Of a DNA stretch of 59,600 nt, positions 1 to 9,037 are shown piece after piece (the stretch's first letter is position 1; every line of letters begins with the position of its first letter). Origin of the DNA: Clostridia bacterium (GTDB lineage: Bacteria > Bacillota > Clostridia > Christensenellales > Aristaeellaceae); contig JAFYOR010000064.1 in assembly GCA_017547805.1 (NCBI GenBank), positions 88,578 through 148,177 of the forward strand, read 5' to 3'. The notes under the pieces are model-generated. The model did no database searches, was not told the DNA's origin, and saw nothing but the letters and a program-made list of their open reading frames with translations. The position numbers and the translations under genes were made by a program.

Positions 1-1
1 A

Positions 2-30
2 TTGACACAGGGGACATAAATCGGTATAAT
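2..30 (+). promoter_or_regulatory. Sigma-A-type promoter of peptide ABC operon
   Basis: TTGACA at 2-7 and TATAAT at 25-30 are separated by 17 bp, a perfect consensus. It points at the substrate-binding-protein gene starting at 156 and implies a leader of roughly 115-120 nt. A perfect match fits a highly expressed operon. Confidence 0.85.
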
Positions 31-85
31 AAAGCCTGTCTAATATTGTTCGGGTGTGTAAGCTCGTACAGGTTGGACAGGCTTT
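31..85 (+). promoter_or_regulatory. 10-bp inverted repeat spanning the start of the leader
   Basis: AAAGCCTGTC (31-40) and GACAGGCTTT (76-85) are perfect inverted repeats separated by 35 nt, directly after the -10 box. The left arm overlaps the expected start site near 37, so it could be an operator or an RNA stem at the 5' end. The function is inferred; only the symmetry is seen. Confidence 0.5.
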
Positions 86-155
86 GTATCTTTGAGCGGG
101 TGAAACGCAAATCTTCCCTGCCGCAAGATAAAAATTCATCAAGGAGGATATTCCT

Positions 156-2048
156 ATGAAGAAGCTTATCTCTCTGCTTCTGGCGATCGCCATGGTTCTG
201 TCCATGACTGCTGCTTTCGCTGAGAACACCGCTGAGAAGGGCACTGTCATCTACGGTTCTTCTACCGAGATCGGCGGCGACTTCGCTCCGGGCGCCTGGT
301 GGACCAACAACGCCACCGACAAGATGATCCGTGACATGACCAACGATTACTTCGTGACCACCACCAACCAGGGCGGTCAGTACGTGATCAACGAGACTGT
401 CTGCGGCGGTCTGTCCAGCGTTGTCAATCCGGACGGCTCCAAGACCTTCACCGTGAAGATCAACGAGGGCCTGACCTACAACAACGGCGAAGCCATCACC
501 GCGAAGGACTTCGTGTGGCCGATGGTCTTCGCGTGCTCCCCGGTTGCGACCGAGGTCGGCGCGAAGCTGACTGGCTACCTGACCTACGTCGGCGGCCAGG
601 ACTACTATGACGGCGCTGCCGCTGCGGTCTCCGGCGTCCGCCTGATCGACGAGTACACCTACTCCGTGACCATCGTTGCGGACAAGATCCCGTACTTCTT
701 CGATATGGCTTACGTTGCTGACCATCCGTTCTCCATCAAGTACTGGCTGGGCGACGCTGTCGAGCTCAAGGACGACGGCGAGGGCGCCTACATCGCTGGT
801 CTGACCAAGGAAGCCGTTGAAGCGCAGCTCGAGTTCGCTCGCTTCCACGCTGGTGAGGACCGCGTCTCTGCTGGTCCGTACAACCTCGTCGAGTACGACA
901 AGGCTGCTCTCCAGGCGACCTTCGTCATCAACGAGAACTACGCCGGCAACTTCGAAGGCCAGAAGCCGTCCATCGAGAAGGTCGTTATCGTGAAGGCTGA
1001 AGACGCCACCTGGGCTGACCAGATCAAGACCGGCGCGTTCAACTTCTACGACACCATCACCGATGGTTCCCAGATCAACACTGCGCTTGACATCATCGAG
1101 GCCGGCGGCTTCGAGTATGTTGAGTTCAACCGTGCCGGCTACGGCATGCTGAACTTCCAGTGTGACTTCGGCCCGACCCAGTTCGAGGCTGTCCGTCACG
1201 CCGTTGCTCTCCTGCTTGACCGCAACGAGTTTGCTAACACCTTCTGCCAGGGCTGGGGCGGCGTCGTCAACGGTCCGTACGGCACTGGCCTGTGGCAGGC
1301 TCAGGAGGCTGAGGAGTGGCTCGAGAACACCCTGAACTCCTACGCTTACGATCCGGAGCTGGCTGTTGAGACCCTGGTCGCCGACGGCTGGATCTACAAT
1401 GCTGACGGTTCCGAGTGGACCGAGGGCAACGTCCGTCACAAGAAGGTTACCGCTGTTGAGGCTGGCGACTACGTCCACAACGTGACCCTGGCCGATGGCA
1501 CCATCCTGATGCCGCTGATCATCGAGTGGTCCTCCTCCGAGAACAACTCCGTTTCCGAGCTCCTCAACGTCATGCTGGCTCAGGGCGAGCAGACCAAGGC
1601 TGCTGGCGTCCAGATCAACCAGAACGTCATGACCTTCACCGAGCTGCTCAACTACTACTATCGTGACGGTTCCCAGGGCGACAAGTACCTGGTTCCGACC
1701 TACGGCATGTTCAACCTGGCCACCAACTTCACCCCGGCCTACGACATGTCCTACGAGTGGACTCAGGATCCGGACATGGTTGCTCAGGGCTACAACCTGA
1801 ACCGCCTGTACAACGATTCCCTCGACGCGCTGACCATGAACATGGTTTACGGCGTTGACTCCACCGATCCGACCACCTACATGGCGTACTGGAAGGCGTA
1901 CATCATGCTGTGGAATGACATTCTGCCGCAGATCCCGCTCTACTCCAACGTGTACATCACCCTGTATCCGGATTGGCTCGAGGGCTATGAGCAGGATTCC
2001 TTCTGGGATTTCAATCAGGCGATCCTCTACGCCACCGTTGCTGAGTAA
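156..2048 (+). CDS. Oligopeptide ABC transporter substrate-binding protein
   Basis: 630-residue family-5 (SBP_bac_5) extracellular solute receptor that would capture peptides and hand them to the permeases encoded downstream. The N-terminus is a classic signal peptide (MKKLISLLLAIAMVLSMTAAFA) with likely cleavage after AFA near residue 22. There is no lipobox cysteine, which is unusual for a monoderm, where such receptors are normally lipid-anchored. The start follows AAGGAGGAT at good spacing. Codon choice is strongly restricted (AAC, TAC, TTC, GAG, GGC), as in highly expressed genes. The peptide specificity cannot be read from the sequence. It is first in an operon with two permeases, two ATPases and a small membrane protein. 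Confidence 0.93.
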   Translation: MKKLISLLLAIAMVLSMTAAFAENTAEKGTVIYGSSTEIGGDFAPGAWWTNNATDKMIRDMTNDYFVTTTNQGGQYVINETVCGGLSSVVNPDGSKTFTVKINEGLTYNNGEAITAKDFVWPMVFACSPVATEVGAKLTGYLTYVGGQDYYDGAAAAVSGVRLIDEYTYSVTIVADKIPYFFDMAYVADHPFSIKYWLGDAVELKDDGEGAYIAGLTKEAVEAQLEFARFHAGEDRVSAGPYNLVEYDKAALQATFVINENYAGNFEGQKPSIEKVVIVKAEDATWADQIKTGAFNFYDTITDGSQINTALDIIEAGGFEYVEFNRAGYGMLNFQCDFGPTQFEAVRHAVALLLDRNEFANTFCQGWGGVVNGPYGTGLWQAQEAEEWLENTLNSYAYDPELAVETLVADGWIYNADGSEWTEGNVRHKKVTAVEAGDYVHNVTLADGTILMPLIIEWSSSENNSVSELLNVMLAQGEQTKAAGVQINQNVMTFTELLNYYYRDGSQGDKYLVPTYGMFNLATNFTPAYDMSYEWTQDPDMVAQGYNLNRLYNDSLDALTMNMVYGVDSTDPTTYMAYWKAYIMLWNDILPQIPLYSNVYITLYPDWLEGYEQDSFWDFNQAILYATVAE

Positions 2049-2076
2049 TCAAACCTTAAGCGCGTAAAGCGTACTT

Positions 2077-2101
2077 GAGGGCGGGCATTGCGCCCGCCCT
2101 C
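2077..2101 (+). terminator. Stem-loop between receptor and permease genes (attenuator)
   Basis: GAGGGCGGGC (2077-2086) pairs perfectly with GCCCGCCCTC (2092-2101) around a 5-nt loop. The U-tract is poor, so it probably acts as a partial terminator or 3' stabiliser, raising receptor mRNA over permease mRNA. The same arm sequence recurs after the sugar receptor gene at 12753-12780. Confidence 0.7.
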
Positions 2102-2139
2102 ATATTCGCGTTTTTCGGAAAACTGTATTTTTCGTATGC

Positions 2140-2168
2140 TGTCCCCATGGGACAAGGGCTTTGCCCTT
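2140..2168 (+). other. Two abutting small hairpins upstream of permease
   Basis: TGTCCC-CAT-GGGACA (2140-2154) is followed at once by AAGGGC-TTT-GCCCTT (2154-2168). They lie in the ~150-nt gap before the dppB-like gene and may shape mRNA processing or translation. No known family was recognised. Confidence 0.4.
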
Positions 2169-2254
2169 GACGAGGGGCGTTCTGCCGCGAGAGTAAAGGC
2201 AGAGTCCTTGTTCCGTATCGTACAAAACGACCAAACTAAGAGAGGATGGATGAG

Positions 2255-3277
<1,023 letters not shown>

Positions 3278-3293
3278 GAAGGAGGAAGAAATC

Positions 3294-5150
3294 ATGAGCA
3301 AAAACAAAAAAGAATTCTTCCTCGTTCGCTGGTTCAAGCGCATGTTCCTGGGCGCTCGTCCGGAGCTGTCCATGGAGGAAGCTGAGAAGATCCAGACGCC
3401 GATGCGTCAGATGATCTCCAACTTTGTGCATAAGCCGCTGGCGATGACGGGCCTGATTGTGTTCCTCGCGATCTTTGCCTTCGTCATGATCGGTCCGAAG
3501 TACTGGGTGCTGGATCTGTCCGAGCAGGATGCGACCCTGACCAACCTCCCGCCGAGCAGCAACATGATGACCGTGCCGGAAGCGATGCTCAAGGCCGGTA
3601 TCGCGGATATCGCTGCGGGCAACACCTACGGCATCGGCACCGACGTCAATGGTGAGCTTTACATCTGGGGTCATACCCGCATTACCGAAAAGATCGACAT
3701 CGCTAACGTGCCGGACGAAGTCCGCGCGGCGGATCTGTCCATGATCGCTGCTGGTACGGACCACGTCGTCGCGCTGGCGGAAGACGGTCAGGTCTATGTC
3801 TGGGGCAACACCCGCCTCAAGCAGGACAAGTTCGGCAACGACATGGAAAAGGCCATGAAGAAGGGCGGCAAGGACTGGGAGGTTATCCAGCTGGAAGCCA
3901 GCAACCAGTTCTCCGCGATCGTTACCGCTGATGGCAACTGCTATCTCTGGGGCAACGGCAACATGGCCGACGTCAAGATCAAGTCCAAGTTTCAGGGCAA
4001 GGTCGCCAAGGTGGCCCTGACCGAGAACGAATACATCGCGCTGCTGAACGACGGCAGCGTCGCCTACACCGGCAACAAGGATAAGAACTCTCCCTTCGCC
4101 CGTATCCCGGACGAAGTCAAGGGCAAGAACAGCGCTGTGGACGTTGCGGCTACTGCGAAATCCGTTGCCGCGCTGACCACGGATGGCAAGGTTGTTGTCT
4201 GGGGTAGTGCTTCCAAGGGCGAAAACAACGTGCCGGAATTCGGCGCGAAGGTCACCAAGCTTTACGGCGGCCGCTTCCATTACACCGCGCTGCTTGAAGA
4301 TGGCAGCGTCGTGACCTGGGGCGACAACAAGTATAAGCAGCTCGACGTTCCGGAAGAGCTTGCCTCCGTCAAGATCGATCGTATGTTCATCTCCAACTAT
4401 CAGAACTATGCGCTGGATACCGATGGCAAGCTGCACACCTGGGGACTGAAGGGCTTCACGCTGGGCACGGACGGCCTCGGCCGCGACATGCTGACCCGTA
4501 TCGTCAACGGCGGTAAGGTCACCATGACCGTCGGTGCGATCTCCGTCGTCATTGCCACCATCCTGGGCATCATTCTGGGTGGTACCGCCGGTTACTTCGG
4601 CGGCAAGCTGGACATGCTGATCATGCGCGTGGCGGAAATCGTCGGCGGTCTGCCGTTCATTCCGTTCGCGATGATCCTCTCCGCGGTCATCGGCACGCGC
4701 CTTGACCCGACGCAGAGAATGTATCTGATCATGGTGGTTCTGGGCGTCCTTTCCTGGGTGCCGACCTGCCGTCTCGTCCGTTCCCAGATTCTGGCGCAGC
4801 GCGAAATGGAATACGTCACCGCGGCGAAGGCCATGGGCATCAAGGAGAGCACGATCGTGTTCCGTCACATCCTGCCCAACGTCTTCTCCCTGCTGATCGT
4901 CTCCATGACGCTCGACTTTGCGACCTGCATGCTGACCGAATCCACGCTGTCCTACCTCGGCTTCGGCATTCCGCTGCCGACCCCGACCTGGGGCAACCTG
5001 CTCAACGGCGCGAACAACTCCATCGTCATCCAGCAGTACTGGTGGCAGTGGGTGTTCCCGGCGACCATTTTCGGTATCTGTACCATTTGTATCAACCTGA
5101 TCGGCGACGGTCTGCGCGATGCGCTTGACCCGAAGACCATCGGACGCTAA
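3294..5150 (+). CDS. DppC/OppC-type permease with inserted RCC1-like beta-propeller
   Basis: 618 residues, about twice the usual ~300 for this family. Residues ~48-70 form membrane helix 1. Residues ~100-385 are an insert of seven RCC1-type repeats, each centred on a Y/V-x-W-G-like strand (YIWGHT, YVWGNT, YLWGNG, AYTGNK, VVWGSA, VTWGDN, HTWGLK). After it the normal DppC sequence resumes at LGTDGLGRDMLTRIVNGG with the remaining membrane helices and the EAA loop (YVTAAKAMGIKESTIVFRHI). The insert replaces the short loop between helices 1 and 2, so it should face outward. The start follows AAGGAGG at 3279-3285. The fusion is intact, with no frameshift. Receptor docking or signal sensing by the propeller is inference. 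Confidence 0.93.
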   Translation: MSKNKKEFFLVRWFKRMFLGARPELSMEEAEKIQTPMRQMISNFVHKPLAMTGLIVFLAIFAFVMIGPKYWVLDLSEQDATLTNLPPSSNMMTVPEAMLKAGIADIAAGNTYGIGTDVNGELYIWGHTRITEKIDIANVPDEVRAADLSMIAAGTDHVVALAEDGQVYVWGNTRLKQDKFGNDMEKAMKKGGKDWEVIQLEASNQFSAIVTADGNCYLWGNGNMADVKIKSKFQGKVAKVALTENEYIALLNDGSVAYTGNKDKNSPFARIPDEVKGKNSAVDVAATAKSVAALTTDGKVVVWGSASKGENNVPEFGAKVTKLYGGRFHYTALLEDGSVVTWGDNKYKQLDVPEELASVKIDRMFISNYQNYALDTDGKLHTWGLKGFTLGTDGLGRDMLTRIVNGGKVTMTVGAISVVIATILGIILGGTAGYFGGKLDMLIMRVAEIVGGLPFIPFAMILSAVIGTRLDPTQRMYLIMVVLGVLSWVPTCRLVRSQILAQREMEYVTAAKAMGIKESTIVFRHILPNVFSLLIVSMTLDFATCMLTESTLSYLGFGIPLPTPTWGNLLNGANNSIVIQQYWWQWVFPATIFGICTICINLIGDGLRDALDPKTIGR

Positions 5151-5164
5151 GAAGGAGGTAAATT

Positions 5165-6157
5165 ATGGCGCTTCTTGAAATGAAAAATCTGAAGACCTTC
5201 TTTACCACCAAGCGCGGCGTGGTCAAGGCGGTCAACGGCGTTTCCTACAGCGTTGACGCTGGCAGAACGCTCGGCGTCGTCGGCGAGTCCGGTTCCGGCA
5301 AGAGCGTTTCTGCGATGAGCATGCTCAAGCTGCTGGACGGCAATGGCTACATCGAGGGCGGCGAGATCATCTTTGACGGTCAGGACCTGACCAAGCTCTC
5401 CATTCCGCAGATGCAGAAGATCCGCGGCAACGATATTTCCGTCATCTTCCAGGAGCCGATGACGAGCCTGAACCCGGTTTTCACCATTGAAAAGCAGGTT
5501 TCCGAGCCGTTCATCATCCATCAGGGCATGAGCAAGGAAGAGGCGAAGAAGAAGGTCATCGAAATGCTGGCCGACGTCAAGATTCCCAATCCGGAAGTCG
5601 TCGCCAAGCAGTATCCGCATCAGCTTTCCGGCGGCATGCGTCAGCGCGTCATGATCGCGATGGCGCTGGCCTGCAAGCCGAAGCTCCTCATCGCGGACGA
5701 GCCGACCACCGCGCTGGACGTGACGATTCAGGCGCAGATCCTCAAGCTCATGAACGACCTCAAGCGTGAGCACGGCACCTCCATTCTCTTCATCACCCAT
5801 GACCTTGGCGTTATTGCCCAGATGGCGGACGACGTTGCCGTCATGTACTGCGGTCAGGTGGTTGAGATGGCGCCGGCCCGCACGATCTTCACCGACTGCG
5901 AGTTCTCCCATCCCTACACCGAGGGCCTGATGGTTTCCATCCCGCGCCTGGATACCCCGGCGGATACCCGTCTGGAGTCCATCCCGGGCGCCGTGCCGCA
6001 TCCGCTGGATCTGCCCAAGGGCTGCAAGTTTGCGCCCCGCTGCAAGTATTGCCAGCAGCGCTGCCTGGAGGAAGAGCCGGAGCTTGTCAGCGTGAGCGAG
6101 AATCAGCAGGTTCGCTGCTTCTATCCCAGAAAGGAGGAGCGCCGTGCAAACCTCTAA
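5165..6157 (+). CDS. Peptide ABC transporter ATPase, DppD/OppD family
   Basis: 330-residue cytoplasmic ATPase that drives transport. Walker A is GESGSGKS (~residues 38-45), the Q-loop is in VIFQEPMTSLNP, the signature is LSGGMRQRV, and Walker B plus D-loop is LLIADEPTTALDVT, followed by the switch histidine in FITHDLG. The C-terminus has the oligopeptide-type cysteine cluster (CKFAPRCKYCQQRC), which in relatives binds an iron-sulfur cluster. The start follows GAAGGAGG 14 nt after the permease stop. It overlaps the next ATPase gene by 14 nt. This half of the ATPase pair has normal length and no insert. Confidence 0.95.
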   Translation: MALLEMKNLKTFFTTKRGVVKAVNGVSYSVDAGRTLGVVGESGSGKSVSAMSMLKLLDGNGYIEGGEIIFDGQDLTKLSIPQMQKIRGNDISVIFQEPMTSLNPVFTIEKQVSEPFIIHQGMSKEEAKKKVIEMLADVKIPNPEVVAKQYPHQLSGGMRQRVMIAMALACKPKLLIADEPTTALDVTIQAQILKLMNDLKREHGTSILFITHDLGVIAQMADDVAVMYCGQVVEMAPARTIFTDCEFSHPYTEGLMVSIPRLDTPADTRLESIPGAVPHPLDLPKGCKFAPRCKYCQQRCLEEEPELVSVSENQQVRCFYPRKEERRANL

Positions 6158-7679
6158 TAAAGAAAAAAAGGTTCTGCTTCGCGTCAATAACCTCAAGCAG
6201 TACTTCCCGCTCAAGAAGAAGGGCCTGTTTGTCAAGGCGAACGACGGCATCACGCTGGATATCTACGAGGGCGAGACCTTCGGTCTGGTCGGCGAGTCTG
6301 GCTGCGGCAAGTCCACGCTTGGCCGTACGCTGCTGCAGCTTTATCGCCAGACGGACGGACGCTCCATGTACTATGGCCGCACGATCGAGGAGATCGCGCC
6401 CAAGTATGTGGAAAAGACGCTGAAGACGGTTGAAAAGCGCCGCGCGAAGTGGAAGACCCTTGATGCTGCGGCTGTGACTGCGCGCAAGGAATACGACGCC
6501 ATGCCCGACGGCGAGGAAAAATACAAGAAGAGCAACGACGTCGCCAAGGCGGAAAAGGAAGCCAACGACGAGCTGCTGGATATGGCCACGCTTATCGGCG
6601 GTTTCGTCGCCATTGAGGATATCAAGGATGTCATCGCCCTGTTCCTCAAGGAGTACGGCATTGCCGTGCAGCGCAAGAAGATCCGCGAAAAGCGCGCCAC
6701 GGTTCAGCTGGATTACGACGACGCTGTGTACAGCGCGGCGAAGGCCGAAAAGCCGGATGCGGCGAAGAGCGACAGCCTGAAGAAGAAGCTCGACGCGTTT
6801 GACGCGCAGATCAAGGAATTTGACGCTCAGCTTGCCGAGGTTCGCGCCCAGATTGATGAAATGCGCAAGCCGCACAAGGGCAATGCGGAGTTTGAAAAGT
6901 ACGAAGCGCTGCGCGATGAGGGCATTGACCTTGCGCGCCTTGAGTACCCGGAGATCCGCCTGCTGCGCAGCGACCTGCAGCTGATCTTCCAGGATCCGTA
7001 TTCCTCCCTGAATCCGCGCATGACCGTCGGCAACATCATCGGCGAAGGCCTGCTGGCGCATAACTTCTTCAAGAAGAACGACGAGCGCATGCAGGAATAC
7101 ATCGTCAAGACGATGGAGGACGCCGGCCTTGCCAGCTACTTCCTGCACCGTTATCCGCATCAGTTCTCCGGCGGTCAGCGTCAGCGCATCGGCATCGCCC
7201 GCAGCCTGGCTGTCAAGCCGAAGTTCGTCGTCTGCGACGAGGCGGTTTCCGCGCTGGACGTGTCCATCCAGTCCCAGATCATTAACCTGCTCTACGACCT
7301 CAAGGAGCAGAGCAACCTGACCTATCTGTTCATCACGCACGACCTGTCCGTCGTCAAGTACATTTCCGACCGCATCGGCGTCATGTACCTTGGCAACATG
7401 GTTGAGCTGGCGGATACGGAGTCCCTCTTCGCCAACCCGCTGCATCCCTACACCGAGGCGCTGATGGCGGCGATTCCCACGACGGACGTCGACTCCGACA
7501 AGGAGCTGCGCATTCTGGAGGGCGACATTCCCAGCCCGGTGAATCCGCCTAAGGGCTGCAAGTTCCACACGCGCTGCAGCCGCTGCACCGAGATCTGCAA
7601 GCATGCTGAGCCGCAGTGGACCGAGATGGCGCCGGGTCACTTTGTTGCCTGCCACCATCCGCTGGAGACCAAGGAGTAA
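6144..7679 (+). CDS. DppF/OppF-type ATPase with large helical insert
   Basis: 511 residues against ~320-330 for typical relatives. Walker A (GESGCGKST, ~50-58) is followed by an extra block at about residues 84-270, rich in Lys, Glu, Asp and Ala and predicted helical or coiled-coil. The canonical fold then resumes at the Q-loop (LQLIFQDPYSSLNPR, ~279-292), signature FSGGQRQRIG, Walker B FVVCDEAVSALDVS and the C-terminal CKFHTRC cluster. All catalytic motifs are intact, so it should be active. The GTG start at 6144 follows AAGGAGGAG. The insert lies between Walker A and the Q-loop, where a short sheet and helix normally sit. Its function is unknown. Confidence 0.93.
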   Translation: MQTSNKEKKVLLRVNNLKQYFPLKKKGLFVKANDGITLDIYEGETFGLVGESGCGKSTLGRTLLQLYRQTDGRSMYYGRTIEEIAPKYVEKTLKTVEKRRAKWKTLDAAAVTARKEYDAMPDGEEKYKKSNDVAKAEKEANDELLDMATLIGGFVAIEDIKDVIALFLKEYGIAVQRKKIREKRATVQLDYDDAVYSAAKAEKPDAAKSDSLKKKLDAFDAQIKEFDAQLAEVRAQIDEMRKPHKGNAEFEKYEALRDEGIDLARLEYPEIRLLRSDLQLIFQDPYSSLNPRMTVGNIIGEGLLAHNFFKKNDERMQEYIVKTMEDAGLASYFLHRYPHQFSGGQRQRIGIARSLAVKPKFVVCDEAVSALDVSIQSQIINLLYDLKEQSNLTYLFITHDLSVVKYISDRIGVMYLGNMVELADTESLFANPLHPYTEALMAAIPTTDVDSDKELRILEGDIPSPVNPPKGCKFHTRCSRCTEICKHAEPQWTEMAPGHFVACHHPLETKE

Positions 7680-7682
7680 AAC

Positions 7683-7913
7683 ATGCATCTGCCTTTTCAG
7701 GGGAAAATCGACCGTGCGCACAAGTTCCAAAAGGAGCAGAAGGCGCAGCGCGGTCAGCCTTCGGGCTATGACGAGGAGCTTTCCCCGAGCGATGTGATGG
7801 AAAAGGGCGACGGCTGCGCGATGGCGATTGCAGCGCTGATTACGTTCGTGCCGGTTGCCTTGGTTGCACTGGCGGCGATGTGCGCAGTGGGTTACTTTTT
7901 CCTCATCCGATAA
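7683..7913 (+). CDS. Small membrane protein at end of peptide ABC operon
   Basis: 76 residues: a charged, Gln/Lys-rich N-terminal half and one C-terminal membrane segment (about residues 48-73, MAIAALITFVPVALVALA). The ribosome site AAGGAG overlaps the end of the upstream ATPase gene, 3 nt away, and a strong terminator follows, so it is the last gene of the operon. No family was recognised. It could be an accessory or stability factor for the transporter, but only the linkage supports that. Confidence 0.75.
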   Translation: MHLPFQGKIDRAHKFQKEQKAQRGQPSGYDEELSPSDVMEKGDGCAMAIAALITFVPVALVALAAMCAVGYFFLIR

Positions 7914-7920
7914 TATGGAG

Positions 7921-7953
7921 AAACCAGCAGGGTTTGCGCCCTGCTGGTTTTTT
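7921..7953 (+). terminator. Rho-independent terminator of peptide ABC operon
   Basis: AAACCAGCAGGG (7921-7932) pairs with CCCTGCTGGTTT (7939-7950) around a 6-nt loop and runs into a T-tract. It closes the six-gene operon. Confidence 0.93.
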
Positions 7954-8068
7954 AGTGTGCGATATTTATCAACTGAATTGCAGCTTAAAGCTGGGCGAAG
8001 CGGAGAAGGGTTAAGGGGTTCAGATTTATCTGAACTGGTCCGGCAATGAATGAAATCCCAGAGAGCCT

Positions 8069-8710
8069 TCAGGACCGGATTGACCGACGAGCGTCGAGCG
8101 AGAAGAAGGATATCCCCATGGAGGATTGGGCGGCGGCTATGCATCGATCCTCGGATTCCGTCTCCCTGTGCGGCTTATAGCACGCCTCATGGTCGATCAC
8201 CGCCCATGCATCCATCTGGCTGGTGCGCAGCTGGATTTCAATGGGGATGAGCAGATGCTGTCCGCGGTCAATCACGGGAACGACCATCAGCAGATGAAGG
8301 CTCTGATAACCGCTTTGCTTCGGCTCGGCGATATAATCCCGGCAGGAGACAAACTCTGCCAGCGGGGATGCGGTCAGCAGCGCGGCGAAGCGATAAACGG
8401 CGCTGACGCTTGTGAGCACCACGCGCAGGCCGGCGATGTCGTGCAGAGCGGCGCTGGCGGCGTCGCATGAGACGGGCAGCTTCTTCTTTCGCAGCTTGCC
8501 GCTGATGGACTGTGGGGATTTCAGGCGAAAGGTCATCTGCTGAACGGTTTCCTCGCCCAGATCGCTGCGAAGCAGGCTGCGCGCGTGGCAGAGCATGGCA
8601 AATGCGGTTTGGACGGCGAGGCGGTACGGCTGATAAAACGTTTCACAGAACTGGTGATCTGCCAGAACAGGCGGATAGTTACTCTTTTGTGCACAGATGC
8701 TGCTTGACAA
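8069..8710 (-). CDS. Small alarmone synthetase (RelA/SpoT-like GTP pyrophosphokinase)
   Basis: 213-residue single-domain (p)ppGpp synthetase of the RelQ/YjbM type, with no hydrolase or regulatory domains. It shows the synthetase signatures RLKSPQSISGKLRKK, HDIAGLRVV, EPKQSGYQSLHL, IEIQLRTSQMDAWAVIDHE. It would transfer pyrophosphate from ATP to GTP or GDP in the cytosol. The ribosome site GAGGTG with 6-nt spacing supports a TTG start at 8710; a GTG at 8719 lies inside that site. It is a single gene, convergent with the peptide operon. The C-terminal half is somewhat divergent and ends in a Ser/Arg-rich tail. Confidence 0.85.
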   Translation of the reverse strand: MSSSICAQKSNYPPVLADHQFCETFYQPYRLAVQTAFAMLCHARSLLRSDLGEETVQQMTFRLKSPQSISGKLRKKKLPVSCDAASAALHDIAGLRVVLTSVSAVYRFAALLTASPLAEFVSCRDYIAEPKQSGYQSLHLLMVVPVIDRGQHLLIPIEIQLRTSQMDAWAVIDHEACYKPHRETESEDRCIAAAQSSMGISFFSLDARRSIRS

Positions 8711-8930
8711 TGGAATCACCTCGTTTGAGAGAAGGTCATGACGATTTATGATTGTACAGGATCAACGTACCATACAACTGCGTACCGGATATGAAAGCCA
8801 TGTGAAGCGGTTGGAAACTCCGGACAGCAGCGCATTTTGACAGATTCATCCTATGACGGCGCAGGCGGAATTATGCCGCTTTACAGGACTGCGCTGCGCA
8901 GCGCCATACGAACTTTTGACCGGAAAGGCG

Positions 8931-8958
8931 TTTACATCGGGCGAAAGTATGGTATAAT
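8931..8958 (+). promoter_or_regulatory. Promoter for YheO-like regulator; rest of gap 8720-9037 unassigned
   Basis: TTTACA (8931-8936) and TATAAT (8953-8958) are spaced 16 bp apart, giving an ~75-nt leader that contains a GC hairpin around 8980-9000 (GCCTCC/GGAGGC). Nothing else was recognised in the ~318-bp gap between the divergent genes. Confidence 0.65.
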
Positions 8959-9037
8959 TGATGTATACAAATTGTCAAGGCCTCCTGTACGCGCGGAGGC
9001 TGACGGCGCAGATGATCACAACAAACGGAGGAAGTGC

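Noticed and set aside
6087-8144. 685-codon minus-strand frame opposite the DppF-type ATPase
   Set aside because: Antisense shadow; no family pattern, while the plus strand has complete ABC motifs and a ribosome site.
8837-9037. N-terminal extension of the YheO-like protein
   Set aside because: It contains the promoter, lacks family similarity, and the internal ATG has a strong ribosome site.
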